A stretch of 9,522 nt of DNA, taken from Planctomycetaceae bacterium. GTDB taxonomy: Bacteria > Planctomycetota > Planctomycetia > Isosphaerales > Isosphaeraceae. The notes beneath the pieces were generated by a model. The model was not told where the DNA came from. It did no database searches and saw nothing but the letters and a program-made list of their open reading frames with translations. The translations under genes were made by a program, and so were the position numbers. Positions 1 to 9,492 of this stretch are shown here, one piece after another. The stretch spans positions 1 to 9,522 of the forward strand of contig JAFANO010000100.1 in the NCBI GenBank assembly GCA_019232645.1. Direction: 5' to 3'. The stretch's first letter is position 1. Each line of letters begins with the position of its first letter.

Positions 1-48
1 GGAAGGATCCCGGAAAAACTGGCGTTGCAACGACCGTAAGACACCGCC

Positions 49-132
49 GAGATGACGGATTCGAGATGACGGATTCGAGATGGCGGATTCGAGATTTCGG
101 ATTCGAATCCGCCATCTCGAATCCGTAATCCC
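49..132. repeat. 14-bp repeat cluster: four direct copies followed by two inverted copies
   Basis: Four head-to-tail copies of a 14-mer occupy 49-62, 63-76, 77-90 and 91-104. The first two are identical (GAGATGACGGATTC), the third differs by one base and the fourth by two. They are followed without a gap by inverted copies at 105-118 and 119-132. Copy 77-90 is the exact reverse complement of 105-118, so a perfect 14-bp stem can form with copy 91-104 as loop; copies 91-104 and 105-118 can also fold directly on each other with two mismatches. The cluster begins 25 bases beyond the stop codon of the ParE-type gene in that gene's direction of transcription, so it may act as a transcript-end or RNA-stabilising hairpin. 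There is no U-run in the intrinsic-terminator position. It could equally be a dispersed intergenic repeat of this genome. Bases 1-48 hold nothing I recognise. Confidence 0.85.
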
Positions 133-157
133 GGATTTGAAATCATGAAATAATTTT

Positions 158-2080
158 CTAAATATCGATATCTTTGGCGGTATACGCCTCGGTCATGATG
201 AACTTGAAGCGGGCCTCGGGCTCCTTGCCCATCAGGTCGGTTACGGTCCGCTCGGTGTAGACCCGGTCGCCGTCGGGGATGACGACGCGGAGGAGCCGTC
301 GCCGCGCGGGGTCGAGGGTGGTCTCGTAGAGCAACGGGGCGGGCATCTCGCCCAGGCCCTTGAAGCGGGTGATGTTCGGCTTGGAGTTCTTGGGCAGCTT
401 GGCCAGGATCCGGTCGCGGGTCGCGTCGTCGGCCGCCCAGTGGGTCTCCTTGCCCCAGACGATCTTGTAGAGGGGCGGGCAGGCGAGGAAGACGCGGCCG
501 TCGTTCAGGAGGCCGGGGACGTGGCGGTAGAAGAAGGTCAGCAGGAGGGTGGCGATGTGATGGCCATCGCTGTCGGCGTCGGTCAAGAGGATGATCTTGC
601 CGTAGCGGAGCCGCGCGGGGTCGTAGTGGTCGTCCATGCCGCAGCCGAGGGCGCTGATGATGTCGGTCAGCTCCTTGTTGTCGAGCACCTTGGCCTTGCC
701 CGCCTGCTCGGCGTTGAGGACCTTGCCCTTGAGCGGCAGGATGGCCTGGATGTCGCGGTCGCGCCCCTGCTTGGCCGAGCCGCCGGCCGAGTCCCCCTCG
801 ACGATGAACAGCTCGGATTCCTCGGGGTTGGTGCTGTCGCAGTCGTGGAGCTTGCCGGGCAGGTTCAAGCGGTTGCTGATGGCCGTCTTGCGCCGGACCT
901 GAGAGGCGGCGGCGCGGCTCGCCTCGCGGGCCTTGGCCGCCTGGATCACCCGCGCGGCGATCGCGTCGGCGACGCTCTTATTCTTGATCAGGAAGTTCTC
1001 CAGGCGCGGGCGGACCATCGACTCGACGAGCGAGCGGACCTCGGGGTTGTTGAGCCGTCCCTTGGTCTGGCCCTGGAACTGCGGCTCGTGGACGCAGACC
1101 GACAGGACGGCGGTCAGCCCCTCGAAGATGTCCTCGTTCTTGACCTCGATCCCCTTCTTGATCAGGTCGTGGTCGGTCATGGACCGCCGGACGGCGGCGC
1201 GGACGGCCTCGCGCAGCCCCTGCTCGTGGGTGCCGCCGTCGGGGGTCGGGATCGTGTTGACGAACGAGCGGATCACCTCCTCGGTCGACTCGGTCCAGGC
1301 CAGCGCGACGTGGCAGCGGAGGCCCTCGCCGCTGTCCTCGCGCTCGAGCACGAAGGGTAGGGCGGCGACCCGCGTGTCGCCCCGCACCTGGTGCACGGCG
1401 TCGAGGTAGTCGGCGACGCCCCCCTCGTGGCGGAACTCGATGCTGGTCTTTTCCTTCTGGTCGACGAACTGGATGACCAGCCCCTTGTTGAGGTAGGTCT
1501 TGACCTCGAGTCGCTCGGCGATCAGCTTGGGGTCGTACGCGGCGTCGCGGAAGATGTCCGGGTCGGGGGTGAAGGTGACGGTCGTGCCGGTCCCCCGGGC
1601 CGGCTCGCCCAGCTCGATCGGCCCCAGCGGCTTGCCCCGACGATAGTGCTGCGTGTAGGTCAAGCCGTCGCGGCGGACCTGCGCGACGAGGCTCGTGCTC
1701 AGGGCGTTGACCACGCTGGCGCCGACGCCGTGGAGCCCGCCCGCAACCTTGTACGCGTCGTTGTCGAACTTGCCGCCCGCGTGGAGCGTGGTGAAGATCA
1801 CCTCGAGGGCGCTCTGGCCGGTCTTGGGGTGGACGTCGACGGGGATCCCCCGGCCGTTGTCGGCGACGGAGACGGTCTTGCCGTCGGCGTCGAGCGTCAC
1901 GACGATCCGGGTGGCGTGCCCGTTCATGACCTCATCCACGGAGTTATCGACGATCTCCCAGAGCAGGTGGTGCAGCCCGGCCTTATCAATCCCCCCGATA
2001 TACATGCCGGGCCGGCGTCGGACGGCCTCCAGGCCTTCGAGTACGGTGATCGAGTCGGCGTTGTACGTTCCGGTCGCCAT
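158..2080 (-). CDS. parE: DNA gyrase/topoisomerase IV subunit B (ParE-type)
   Basis: This is the ATPase and TOPRIM subunit of a type IIA topoisomerase, which pairs with the A subunit to pass one DNA duplex through another using ATP. The 640 residues cover the full short form of the family. The GHKL ATPase domain shows E42 (general base) and N46 in WEIVDNSVDE, the ADNGRGIP loop with D74, and the glycine-rich lid GGLHGVGASVVNALS near 114-128. The transducer has the QTK loop (K340). The TOPRIM domain shows EGDSAGG (428-434), PLKGKVLN (449-456) and DADSDG (501-506), followed by RFKGLGEM (572-579). DADSDG followed by HIATLL resembles Escherichia coli ParE; GyrB usually has DADVDGAHI. This and the absence of a large insert favour ParE, but a GyrB label remains possible. 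ATG at 2080 is preceded by a strong GAGGAG Shine-Dalgarno sequence. The gene lies 49 bases after the HicA toxin gene, probably in the same transcript. Confidence 0.95.
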   Translation of the reverse strand: MATGTYNADSITVLEGLEAVRRRPGMYIGGIDKAGLHHLLWEIVDNSVDEVMNGHATRIVVTLDADGKTVSVADNGRGIPVDVHPKTGQSALEVIFTTLHAGGKFDNDAYKVAGGLHGVGASVVNALSTSLVAQVRRDGLTYTQHYRRGKPLGPIELGEPARGTGTTVTFTPDPDIFRDAAYDPKLIAERLEVKTYLNKGLVIQFVDQKEKTSIEFRHEGGVADYLDAVHQVRGDTRVAALPFVLEREDSGEGLRCHVALAWTESTEEVIRSFVNTIPTPDGGTHEQGLREAVRAAVRRSMTDHDLIKKGIEVKNEDIFEGLTAVLSVCVHEPQFQGQTKGRLNNPEVRSLVESMVRPRLENFLIKNKSVADAIAARVIQAAKAREASRAAASQVRRKTAISNRLNLPGKLHDCDSTNPEESELFIVEGDSAGGSAKQGRDRDIQAILPLKGKVLNAEQAGKAKVLDNKELTDIISALGCGMDDHYDPARLRYGKIILLTDADSDGHHIATLLLTFFYRHVPGLLNDGRVFLACPPLYKIVWGKETHWAADDATRDRILAKLPKNSKPNITRFKGLGEMPAPLLYETTLDPARRRLLRVVIPDGDRVYTERTVTDLMGKEPEARFKFIMTEAYTAKDIDI

Positions 2081-2129
2081 TCGGACCTCTCCTCAATCCG
2101 GACGCCGAGAGTTCGGGGGGTCTCGACGC

Positions 2130-2324
2130 TCATCGGTTCGGTGGGTCGGGCACGCCGAGATCGCGGCAGATATTCCTCGCGGTCCCGAACTTGATCTCAT
2201 CGTGACGCGGAATCGGGGCCTGCGCGAGAGTAATGGTGTTGATCCAGTGATCGTGTTTCTTGCCATGTTTGTTGAAGAGGCAGCCGTGGCGCCTGAGATG
2301 CTTCTCGAGGGCTTGCCTCTTCAT
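2130..2324 (-). CDS. hicA: Type II toxin-antitoxin system HicA family toxin
   Basis: This is a 64-residue mRNA interferase of the HicA family, which has a small double-stranded RNA-binding-like fold and cleaves RNA until bound by HicB. The family landmarks are all present: the start MKRQALEKHLRRHGC, the catalytic histidine H24 in GKKHDHW, and the closing PRHDEI...ARNICRDLGVP segment. The usual glycine or serine just before the catalytic Asn/Ser-His pair is replaced by lysine (K22, K23), but the histidine is kept, so I judge the toxin intact. I chose ATG at 2324 because HicA proteins normally begin MKR; an in-frame TTG one codon upstream (2327) is less likely. The Shine-Dalgarno sequence is weak (a GAG about 9 bases before ATG). 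The gene follows hicB by 57 bases and precedes the B-subunit topoisomerase gene by 49, all on the minus strand. Confidence 0.85.
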   Translation of the reverse strand: MKRQALEKHLRRHGCLFNKHGKKHDHWINTITLAQAPIPRHDEIKFGTARNICRDLGVPDPPNR

Positions 2325-2381
2325 CAAAAACGTCTCGGATGATCGAGAGAGAAAAGCTTTGTTGAATCGAGCCCGGACGGA

Positions 2382-2747
2382 TTAAGACGCGTCGTCATCA
2401 AAATCCAAAGTACGAGGCATTGGTTCTGGTGACCCGGCGGATGGCGCTTCCACAGACGGGAGTGGCGCCACTTCAGTCGCCGTCATCGGCGATGCTGTGT
2501 TATCGGGATTCGCCTCAGTCTCGCGGCTCCGACACCGAGCAATCATGGTGTGTCGGCGTGCCAGCTCAGCACGCCATTGGATTAAAAGCTCTTGCGCATC
2601 ATATGCATTGATGAATGCCTCTTCGAGCGTCTCTGCTTGAGTGATCAACTCCGGGTCCATCGGCGAGGTTACGTTGTAACCGCCCTCCTCCGCCGGCCAA
2701 AGATAGAGCATCAAAGTTCCGTCGCTGACAGTGTAGTGTTTGTCCAT
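2382..2747 (-). CDS. hicB: HicB-like antitoxin, partner of HicA
   Basis: This is the probable antitoxin that binds and blocks the neighbouring HicA RNase. Residues about 4-56 form the HicB core, with the pattern YTVSDGTLMLYLWPAEEGGY, then SPMDPELITQAETLEEAF, typical of the partial RNase H-like fold. The remaining residues, about 57-121, are not a recognisable DNA-binding domain: a basic helix (RAELARRHTMIARCRSR, 59-75) leads into a proline/serine/threonine-rich tail that ends in DFDDD. The family is usually 70 to 140 residues long, so 121 is ordinary. ATG at 2747 is preceded by AGGAG at a rather long spacing of 11 bases, located in the 30-base gap after the A-subunit stop. HicB antitoxins often autoregulate; a repeated 10-mer near both hic starts could be an operator, but this is speculative. 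The HicA neighbour makes the assignment more secure than the sequence alone. Confidence 0.8.
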   Translation of the reverse strand: MDKHYTVSDGTLMLYLWPAEEGGYNVTSPMDPELITQAETLEEAFINAYDAQELLIQWRAELARRHTMIARCRSRETEANPDNTASPMTATEVAPLPSVEAPSAGSPEPMPRTLDFDDDAS

Positions 2748-2777
2748 GATCGAGATTTCTCCTGAGTCAAGGGGTGC

Positions 2778-5255
<2,478 letters not shown>

Positions 5256-5354
5256 CGCTCCGTCTCAGCCTCAAAGCCCCCGAGTCCTCCCGGCCGAGAG
5301 CAAACCTCATCCTCGCCAACACAACAATACCAGTTTTCGTCGCGGGGGTGCAAT

Positions 5355-5383
5355 CGTATACTGAACAAAAATTTCGTGGTCGA
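5355..5383 (-). promoter_or_regulatory. Weak candidate sigma-70 promoter for the topoisomerase/hic genes
   Basis: On the minus strand TCGACC (5378-5383) and TATACG (5355-5360) are separated by exactly 17 bases. Each matches four of six consensus bases. The pair lies about 100 bases upstream of the ATG at 5255 in an unusually AT-containing patch of this GC-rich region. The position is plausible, but the motifs are weak and a chance match cannot be excluded. Confidence 0.3.
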
Positions 5384-5408
5384 CAGGACGGCCCGCAGGG
5401 CGCTTCCT

Positions 5409-5432
5409 CCCGGACCGAGCGACCGGTCCGGG
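5409..5432. promoter_or_regulatory. GC-rich hairpin between the divergent promoters
   Basis: CCCGGACC (5409-5416) and GGTCCGGG (5425-5432) form a perfect 8-bp stem around an 8-base loop, and CCT/AGG outside it (5406-5408, 5435-5437) could extend it past a two-base bulge. No gene ends here, because the flanking genes are divergent, so a terminator role is unlikely. It sits 14 bases upstream of the -35 element for the MIP channel, which suits an operator. The rest of the 294-base divergent spacer shows nothing else I can name apart from the two promoter candidates. Confidence 0.45.
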
Positions 5433-5446
5433 CGAGGAGTAGGCTG

Positions 5447-6176
<730 letters not shown>

Positions 6177-6192
6177 TCGCCGGGATTGTAGA

Positions 6193-6217
6193 CGTCCGGA
6201 CAAGACAGTCCGGGACG
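6193..6217 (+). terminator. Possible transcript-end hairpin after the MIP gene
   Basis: CGTCCGGA (6193-6200) pairs with TCCGGGACG (6209-6217) with one bulged G around an 8-base loop. A second small hairpin, AATCCCG (6159-6165) with CGGGATT (6181-6187), overlaps the stop codon of the channel gene just before it. The nearest T-run (6238-6242) is about 20 bases too far for a classical intrinsic terminator, so the role is tentative. Confidence 0.3.
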
Positions 6218-6264
6218 GAGATCTGGGCGAGGCAATCTTTTTGAAGGGGTTTTCGAGTCTCTCG

Positions 6265-6356
6265 GAGGCTGCTCCGAAAATCATCCCGTCGATCGGGAGA
6301 GCGGGGGTTTGTGCGCGCTCCACGCCGAACGACGGGAAGATTTTCGGAGCAGCCTC
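6265..6356. repeat. 92-bp element with 27-base inverted arms (MITE candidate)
   Basis: The arm at 6265-6291 (beginning GAGGCTGCTCCGAAAATC) is the reverse complement of 6330-6356 in 26 of 27 positions, the only mismatch being at 6283. The arms enclose 38 bases, in which GAGCG and CGCTC could extend the pairing. No transposase is present and I see no convincing target-site duplication. The size and arm length suit a miniature inverted-repeat transposable element or the remnant of insertion-sequence ends. It could instead be a large RNA hairpin in the leader of the E1 gene, whose ATG lies only 20 bases beyond the right arm. No U-run follows the stem, so it is not a typical terminator. The remaining gene-free bases between 6177 and 6376 hold only the small hairpins noted separately. 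Confidence 0.75.
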
Positions 6357-6376
6357 TAACCCGTGCGATCGGTTGT

Positions 6377-8350
6377 ATGGTGAATCTCGAGATCTTTCAA
6401 GAGCTAGCAAGGGTGCGGGCCTTCGAATCAGAGCTGCTCGCGCTCTTCTCACGAGGGAAGTTGAACGGAACGACACACACCTGCATCGGGCAAGAGGCCG
6501 TAGCCGTCACAGTCATGGCGGCGCTCGACCGTTCGAAGGACTGCGTATTCTCCAACCACCGCGGCCATGGTCATTTCCTCTGCTACGGTGGGCCGATGGA
6601 CGGCCTGCTTAGTGAGATTATGGGCAAGGAGGGGGCAGTTTGCGCCGGGCTCGGTGGTAGTCAGCACCTGCACTACCGCAACTACTACAGTAACGGCATC
6701 CAAGGTGGCATCGCACCCGTGACGGCCGGGATCGCCTTCGCCGAAAAGATTAAGGGAACTGGCGCCATCGCGTGTTGCTTCCTCGGCGACGGCACGCTCG
6801 GTGAGGGGGCCGTCTACGAGACCCTGAACATCGCCTCGCTCTGGGACTTGCCCGTCCTCATCGTGGTCGAGCACAACCACTGGGCACAGTCGACACCCAC
6901 GGACACGACGATCGCGGGCACGATCGAGGGCCGCGCGCGGGCGTTCGGGATCGAGGTCTCGACGATCAAGATCCGTGACATCGGCGAGGCCGTCGCCCAC
7001 TTGCGCGGCGTCGTCGCCGACATCCGCCGCTCGAACCACCCCTATGTGCAGGTGTTCGACACCTTCCGTCTCGCGGCACACAGTAAGGGGGACGATGACC
7101 GCCCCCCCGACGAGCTCGCGCGCAAGCGGCTTGAGGACCCGTACGAGCTGCTACGTCGGGAGTTGGGCCCGGTGGCGGAGTCCTTCGAAGCCCGGGCGCG
7201 TGATGAGATCCTCCGGCTCGTCGACGCGGTCGGCTCGCGCCCGGACCTTGCCCCGTGCGACGAGGTCGTCGCGGTCTGCGCGGCGCTCGTGCCCGCCGCC
7301 GAGGCCCGTGAATCTGTGCTCGCGAAGCCCGAGCAATCGGGGCGGCATCAGGTCGCCGAGCTGAACGCGGGCCTGCACGACCTGATGGCCGAGGACGAGC
7401 GCATCTATCTGATCGGTGAGGACGTGATCGACCCTTACGGCGGGGCGTTCAAGGTCAGCAAAGGGTTGTCCACGCGATTCCCGGGCCGGGTCCGCAGCAC
7501 GCCCATTTCCGAGGCGCTGTTGGCGGGCATGGGCATCGGCATGGCGATGCGTGGCCTGAGGCCTGTGGTCGAGATCATGTTTGGCGACTTCCTGGGCCTC
7601 TGCTATGACCAGATCCTGAACAACGCGAGCAAGTTCCCTTACATGTTCGGCGACGGGGTCGAGGTGCCGCTCTGCCTCCGCACGCCGATGGGCGGGCGCC
7701 GCGGCTACGGGCCCACCCACAGCCAGGCGCTGGAGAAGCTCTTCCTCGGCATCCCGGGGGTTTCGGTCGTCTGCCTCAGCGTCCGCCACGACCCCCGTGC
7801 GCTGCTCCGCCGCGCCATCCTCGGGGATCCGCGACCGACGCTCCTCATCGAAACGAAGGTCGATTACGGCCGGAAGCTAGGCCGCCCGCTGCCCCCGGGC
7901 TATCGCATCGAGGAGGTCGACCCGGGCTCCCTTTATCCGTCGATCAGAATAATACCCCGGGACGGACGGGCGGATCTCACGCTGGTTACCTATGGCGGCA
8001 TGTTGCCCGAGGTGGAGGTAGCCCTGACCCGTCTCCAGCTCGTGCACGAACTCCAGGCCGAACTCCTCGTGGTCACCGACATCTCCTCGCCCCCGTGGGC
8101 CATGATCGAGGAGTCCGTGGGACAGACCGGACTTCTGCTCACGGCGGAGGAGGGGACCGGGTCCGCTGGCTTCGGTAGCATGGTCTGCGGCCAGGTCGCC
8201 GAGGACCTCGACGGGGCGCGAGTGCGCTGCCGACGCCTTGCGGCGCCGGACCGCCCCATCCCCGCGAGCAAGCAACTCGAGAGGGCCCATCTGCCCGTGG
8301 CCGAGGACGTGGAACGGTCGGCCCTTCAACTCTGTATCGGGGGCCTGTGA
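6377..8350 (+). CDS. Fused alpha-beta E1 component of a 2-oxoacid dehydrogenase (thiamine diphosphate-dependent)
   Basis: The enzyme should decarboxylate a 2-oxo acid on thiamine diphosphate and reductively acylate a lipoyl domain. In the 657 residues the alpha part (1 to about 300) shows THTCIGQEA (33-41), HRGHGHFLCYG (61-71), and the diphosphate-binding motif from GDG (138-140) to N168, then DPYELLRREL (254-263). The beta part (about 325-657) shows GEDVIDPYGGAFKV (347-360), STPISEALLAGMGIGMA (374-390) with E379 as likely cofactor-activating glutamate, VEIMFGDF (398-405), and THSQ (447-450). Both cofactor halves are therefore present. The usual ENN after the thiamine motif reads EHN here. 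Single-chain E1 fusions are known for branched-chain and pyruvate-like complexes; the substrate cannot be read from the sequence. ATG 6377 begins the first helix of the family but has no clear Shine-Dalgarno sequence; the upstream GTG at 6311 would lie inside the inverted-repeat element. The stop overlaps the next gene by one base. Confidence 0.93.
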   Translation: MVNLEIFQELARVRAFESELLALFSRGKLNGTTHTCIGQEAVAVTVMAALDRSKDCVFSNHRGHGHFLCYGGPMDGLLSEIMGKEGAVCAGLGGSQHLHYRNYYSNGIQGGIAPVTAGIAFAEKIKGTGAIACCFLGDGTLGEGAVYETLNIASLWDLPVLIVVEHNHWAQSTPTDTTIAGTIEGRARAFGIEVSTIKIRDIGEAVAHLRGVVADIRRSNHPYVQVFDTFRLAAHSKGDDDRPPDELARKRLEDPYELLRRELGPVAESFEARARDEILRLVDAVGSRPDLAPCDEVVAVCAALVPAAEARESVLAKPEQSGRHQVAELNAGLHDLMAEDERIYLIGEDVIDPYGGAFKVSKGLSTRFPGRVRSTPISEALLAGMGIGMAMRGLRPVVEIMFGDFLGLCYDQILNNASKFPYMFGDGVEVPLCLRTPMGGRRGYGPTHSQALEKLFLGIPGVSVVCLSVRHDPRALLRRAILGDPRPTLLIETKVDYGRKLGRPLPPGYRIEEVDPGSLYPSIRIIPRDGRADLTLVTYGGMLPEVEVALTRLQLVHELQAELLVVTDISSPPWAMIEESVGQTGLLLTAEEGTGSAGFGSMVCGQVAEDLDGARVRCRRLAAPDRPIPASKQLERAHLPVAEDVERSALQLCIGGL

Positions 8351-9492
8351 TGGCCGGACAGGAGGAGTTCTCGCGGGTCGTTGTACCCCACGAGATCGTT
8401 AACGACGCGGAAGTCACGGTCGTCCGACTGCTCGCACGCGCGGGTGCCCCGGTGAGGCGCGGGCAGGCCGTCGCCGAGATCGAGACCTCGAAATCGGTGA
8501 TCGAGGTCATGGCGCCGGTCGACGGCTACTTCTTCCCGCTCGTCGAGGGCGGCAAGAGGCTCGTGATCGGCGCAACCCTCGGGGTGGTGAGTCCTGACAC
8601 CCGGTTCGACCCGGGCTCGCTCGCAGCACCGCGGCCGGACCCGGCCGTGGGGTCGGCGGCGATCACCGAGCCGGCGCGCCGGCTCATCGCGCAGCACTGC
8701 CTCGATCCCTCGTTGTTTGCCGGCCTCGAGCTCGTCCGGAAGGCGGACGTCGAGGCGTACCTGGACGGACGGGCTGGTGCGGGCGCCGGGCTTGACCAGG
8801 GAGCAGAGGCACCCCTCTTCGTGCACCAGGGCTTCGCCCCGGACCGCACGACCGGGGCCAAGACGGACGTGTTGATCCTCGGCGCGCGGGGGCACGGTGC
8901 GGTGATCATCGACATCTTGCATCGTGACCCCGCGGTCCACCTCCTCGGGCTCGCCGACGCCAACCCGGCGCGGCTCGGGTCCGAGGTCGCGGGGGGTTAC
9001 AAGGTCATCGCCCTCCAGTCCGAGGTGCTCGACCGCTTCGATCCGACGCGGGTGGCCCTATTCATCGCCGTCGGGGACAATCGGGTGCGCCTCGAGGTGG
9101 CCGAGACCTTCGCGGCGGTGGGCTACCGGTTCGTCAACGCGATCGACCCCACGGCCAAGGTGGCCCTCGGGGTCCGACTTGGGACGGGCGTCGCCATCAT
9201 GCCCCAGGCGGTCGTGGGCGCCCGGGCGTCGATCGGCGACCACGCTATTATCAACACAAATTCATCTATAGATCATGATTGCGTCGTGGGGCGCGCCGCG
9301 CACATCGCGCCCGGGGCAACGCTCGGCGGCACCGTCCGCGTCGGCGAGCGCACCCTCGTGGGAATCGGTTGCGCGATCAACAAAGGGATCGGGATCGGCC
9401 GGGACGTCTCGATCGCCTCGGGCTTCACGCTCTACCGCAACGTCACCGATGGACAGACCCTGACCCCGAAACTCGGGAGACTCTGGTGGTGA
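8350..9492 (+). CDS. Lipoyl domain / E1-E3-binding-like segment fused to a NeuD/PglD-type sugar acyltransferase
   Basis: This 380-residue protein has an E2-like front and a sugar-acyltransferase back. Residues about 5-82 form a biotinyl/lipoyl domain with the modifiable lysine K48 in EIETSKSVIEV. Residues about 102-138 resemble a peripheral subunit-binding domain (ITEPARRLIAQHCLD...KADVEAYL), but its GTGPxGR loop is missing. After a linker, residues about 172-260 match the PglD/NeuD N-terminal domain (DVLILGARGHGAVIIDIL; AVGDNRVR), and 266-375 form hexapeptide turns of a left-handed beta-helix. H309 in SSIDHDCVVG aligns with the catalytic histidine of Campylobacter PglD. The normal E2 catalytic domain with HxxxDG is absent. 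The start ATG overlaps the E1 stop (TGATG) and has GGGGG six bases upstream; GTG at 8347 is an alternative. I infer that the E1 product is passed from the lipoyl arm to a sugar amine or hydroxyl. The acceptor is unknown. Confidence 0.9.
   Translation: MAGQEEFSRVVVPHEIVNDAEVTVVRLLARAGAPVRRGQAVAEIETSKSVIEVMAPVDGYFFPLVEGGKRLVIGATLGVVSPDTRFDPGSLAAPRPDPAVGSAAITEPARRLIAQHCLDPSLFAGLELVRKADVEAYLDGRAGAGAGLDQGAEAPLFVHQGFAPDRTTGAKTDVLILGARGHGAVIIDILHRDPAVHLLGLADANPARLGSEVAGGYKVIALQSEVLDRFDPTRVALFIAVGDNRVRLEVAETFAAVGYRFVNAIDPTAKVALGVRLGTGVAIMPQAVVGARASIGDHAIINTNSSIDHDCVVGRAAHIAPGATLGGTVRVGERTLVGIGCAINKGIGIGRDVSIASGFTLYRNVTDGQTLTPKLGRLWW

Noticed and set aside
49..132. CRISPR array
   Set aside because: The 14-mers abut directly without unique spacers and change orientation midway, so the cluster is a tandem/inverted repeat.
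440..1360. Open frame of 306 codons opposite the topoisomerase B gene
   Set aside because: Antisense shadow with no recognisable domain; the ParE-type protein fills the whole stretch on the other strand.
6311..6376. 22-residue N-terminal extension of the E1 protein from a GTG
   Set aside because: It would be translated from the loop and right arm of the inverted-repeat element. The extension has no E1 similarity, whereas ATG 6377 starts at the first conserved helix.
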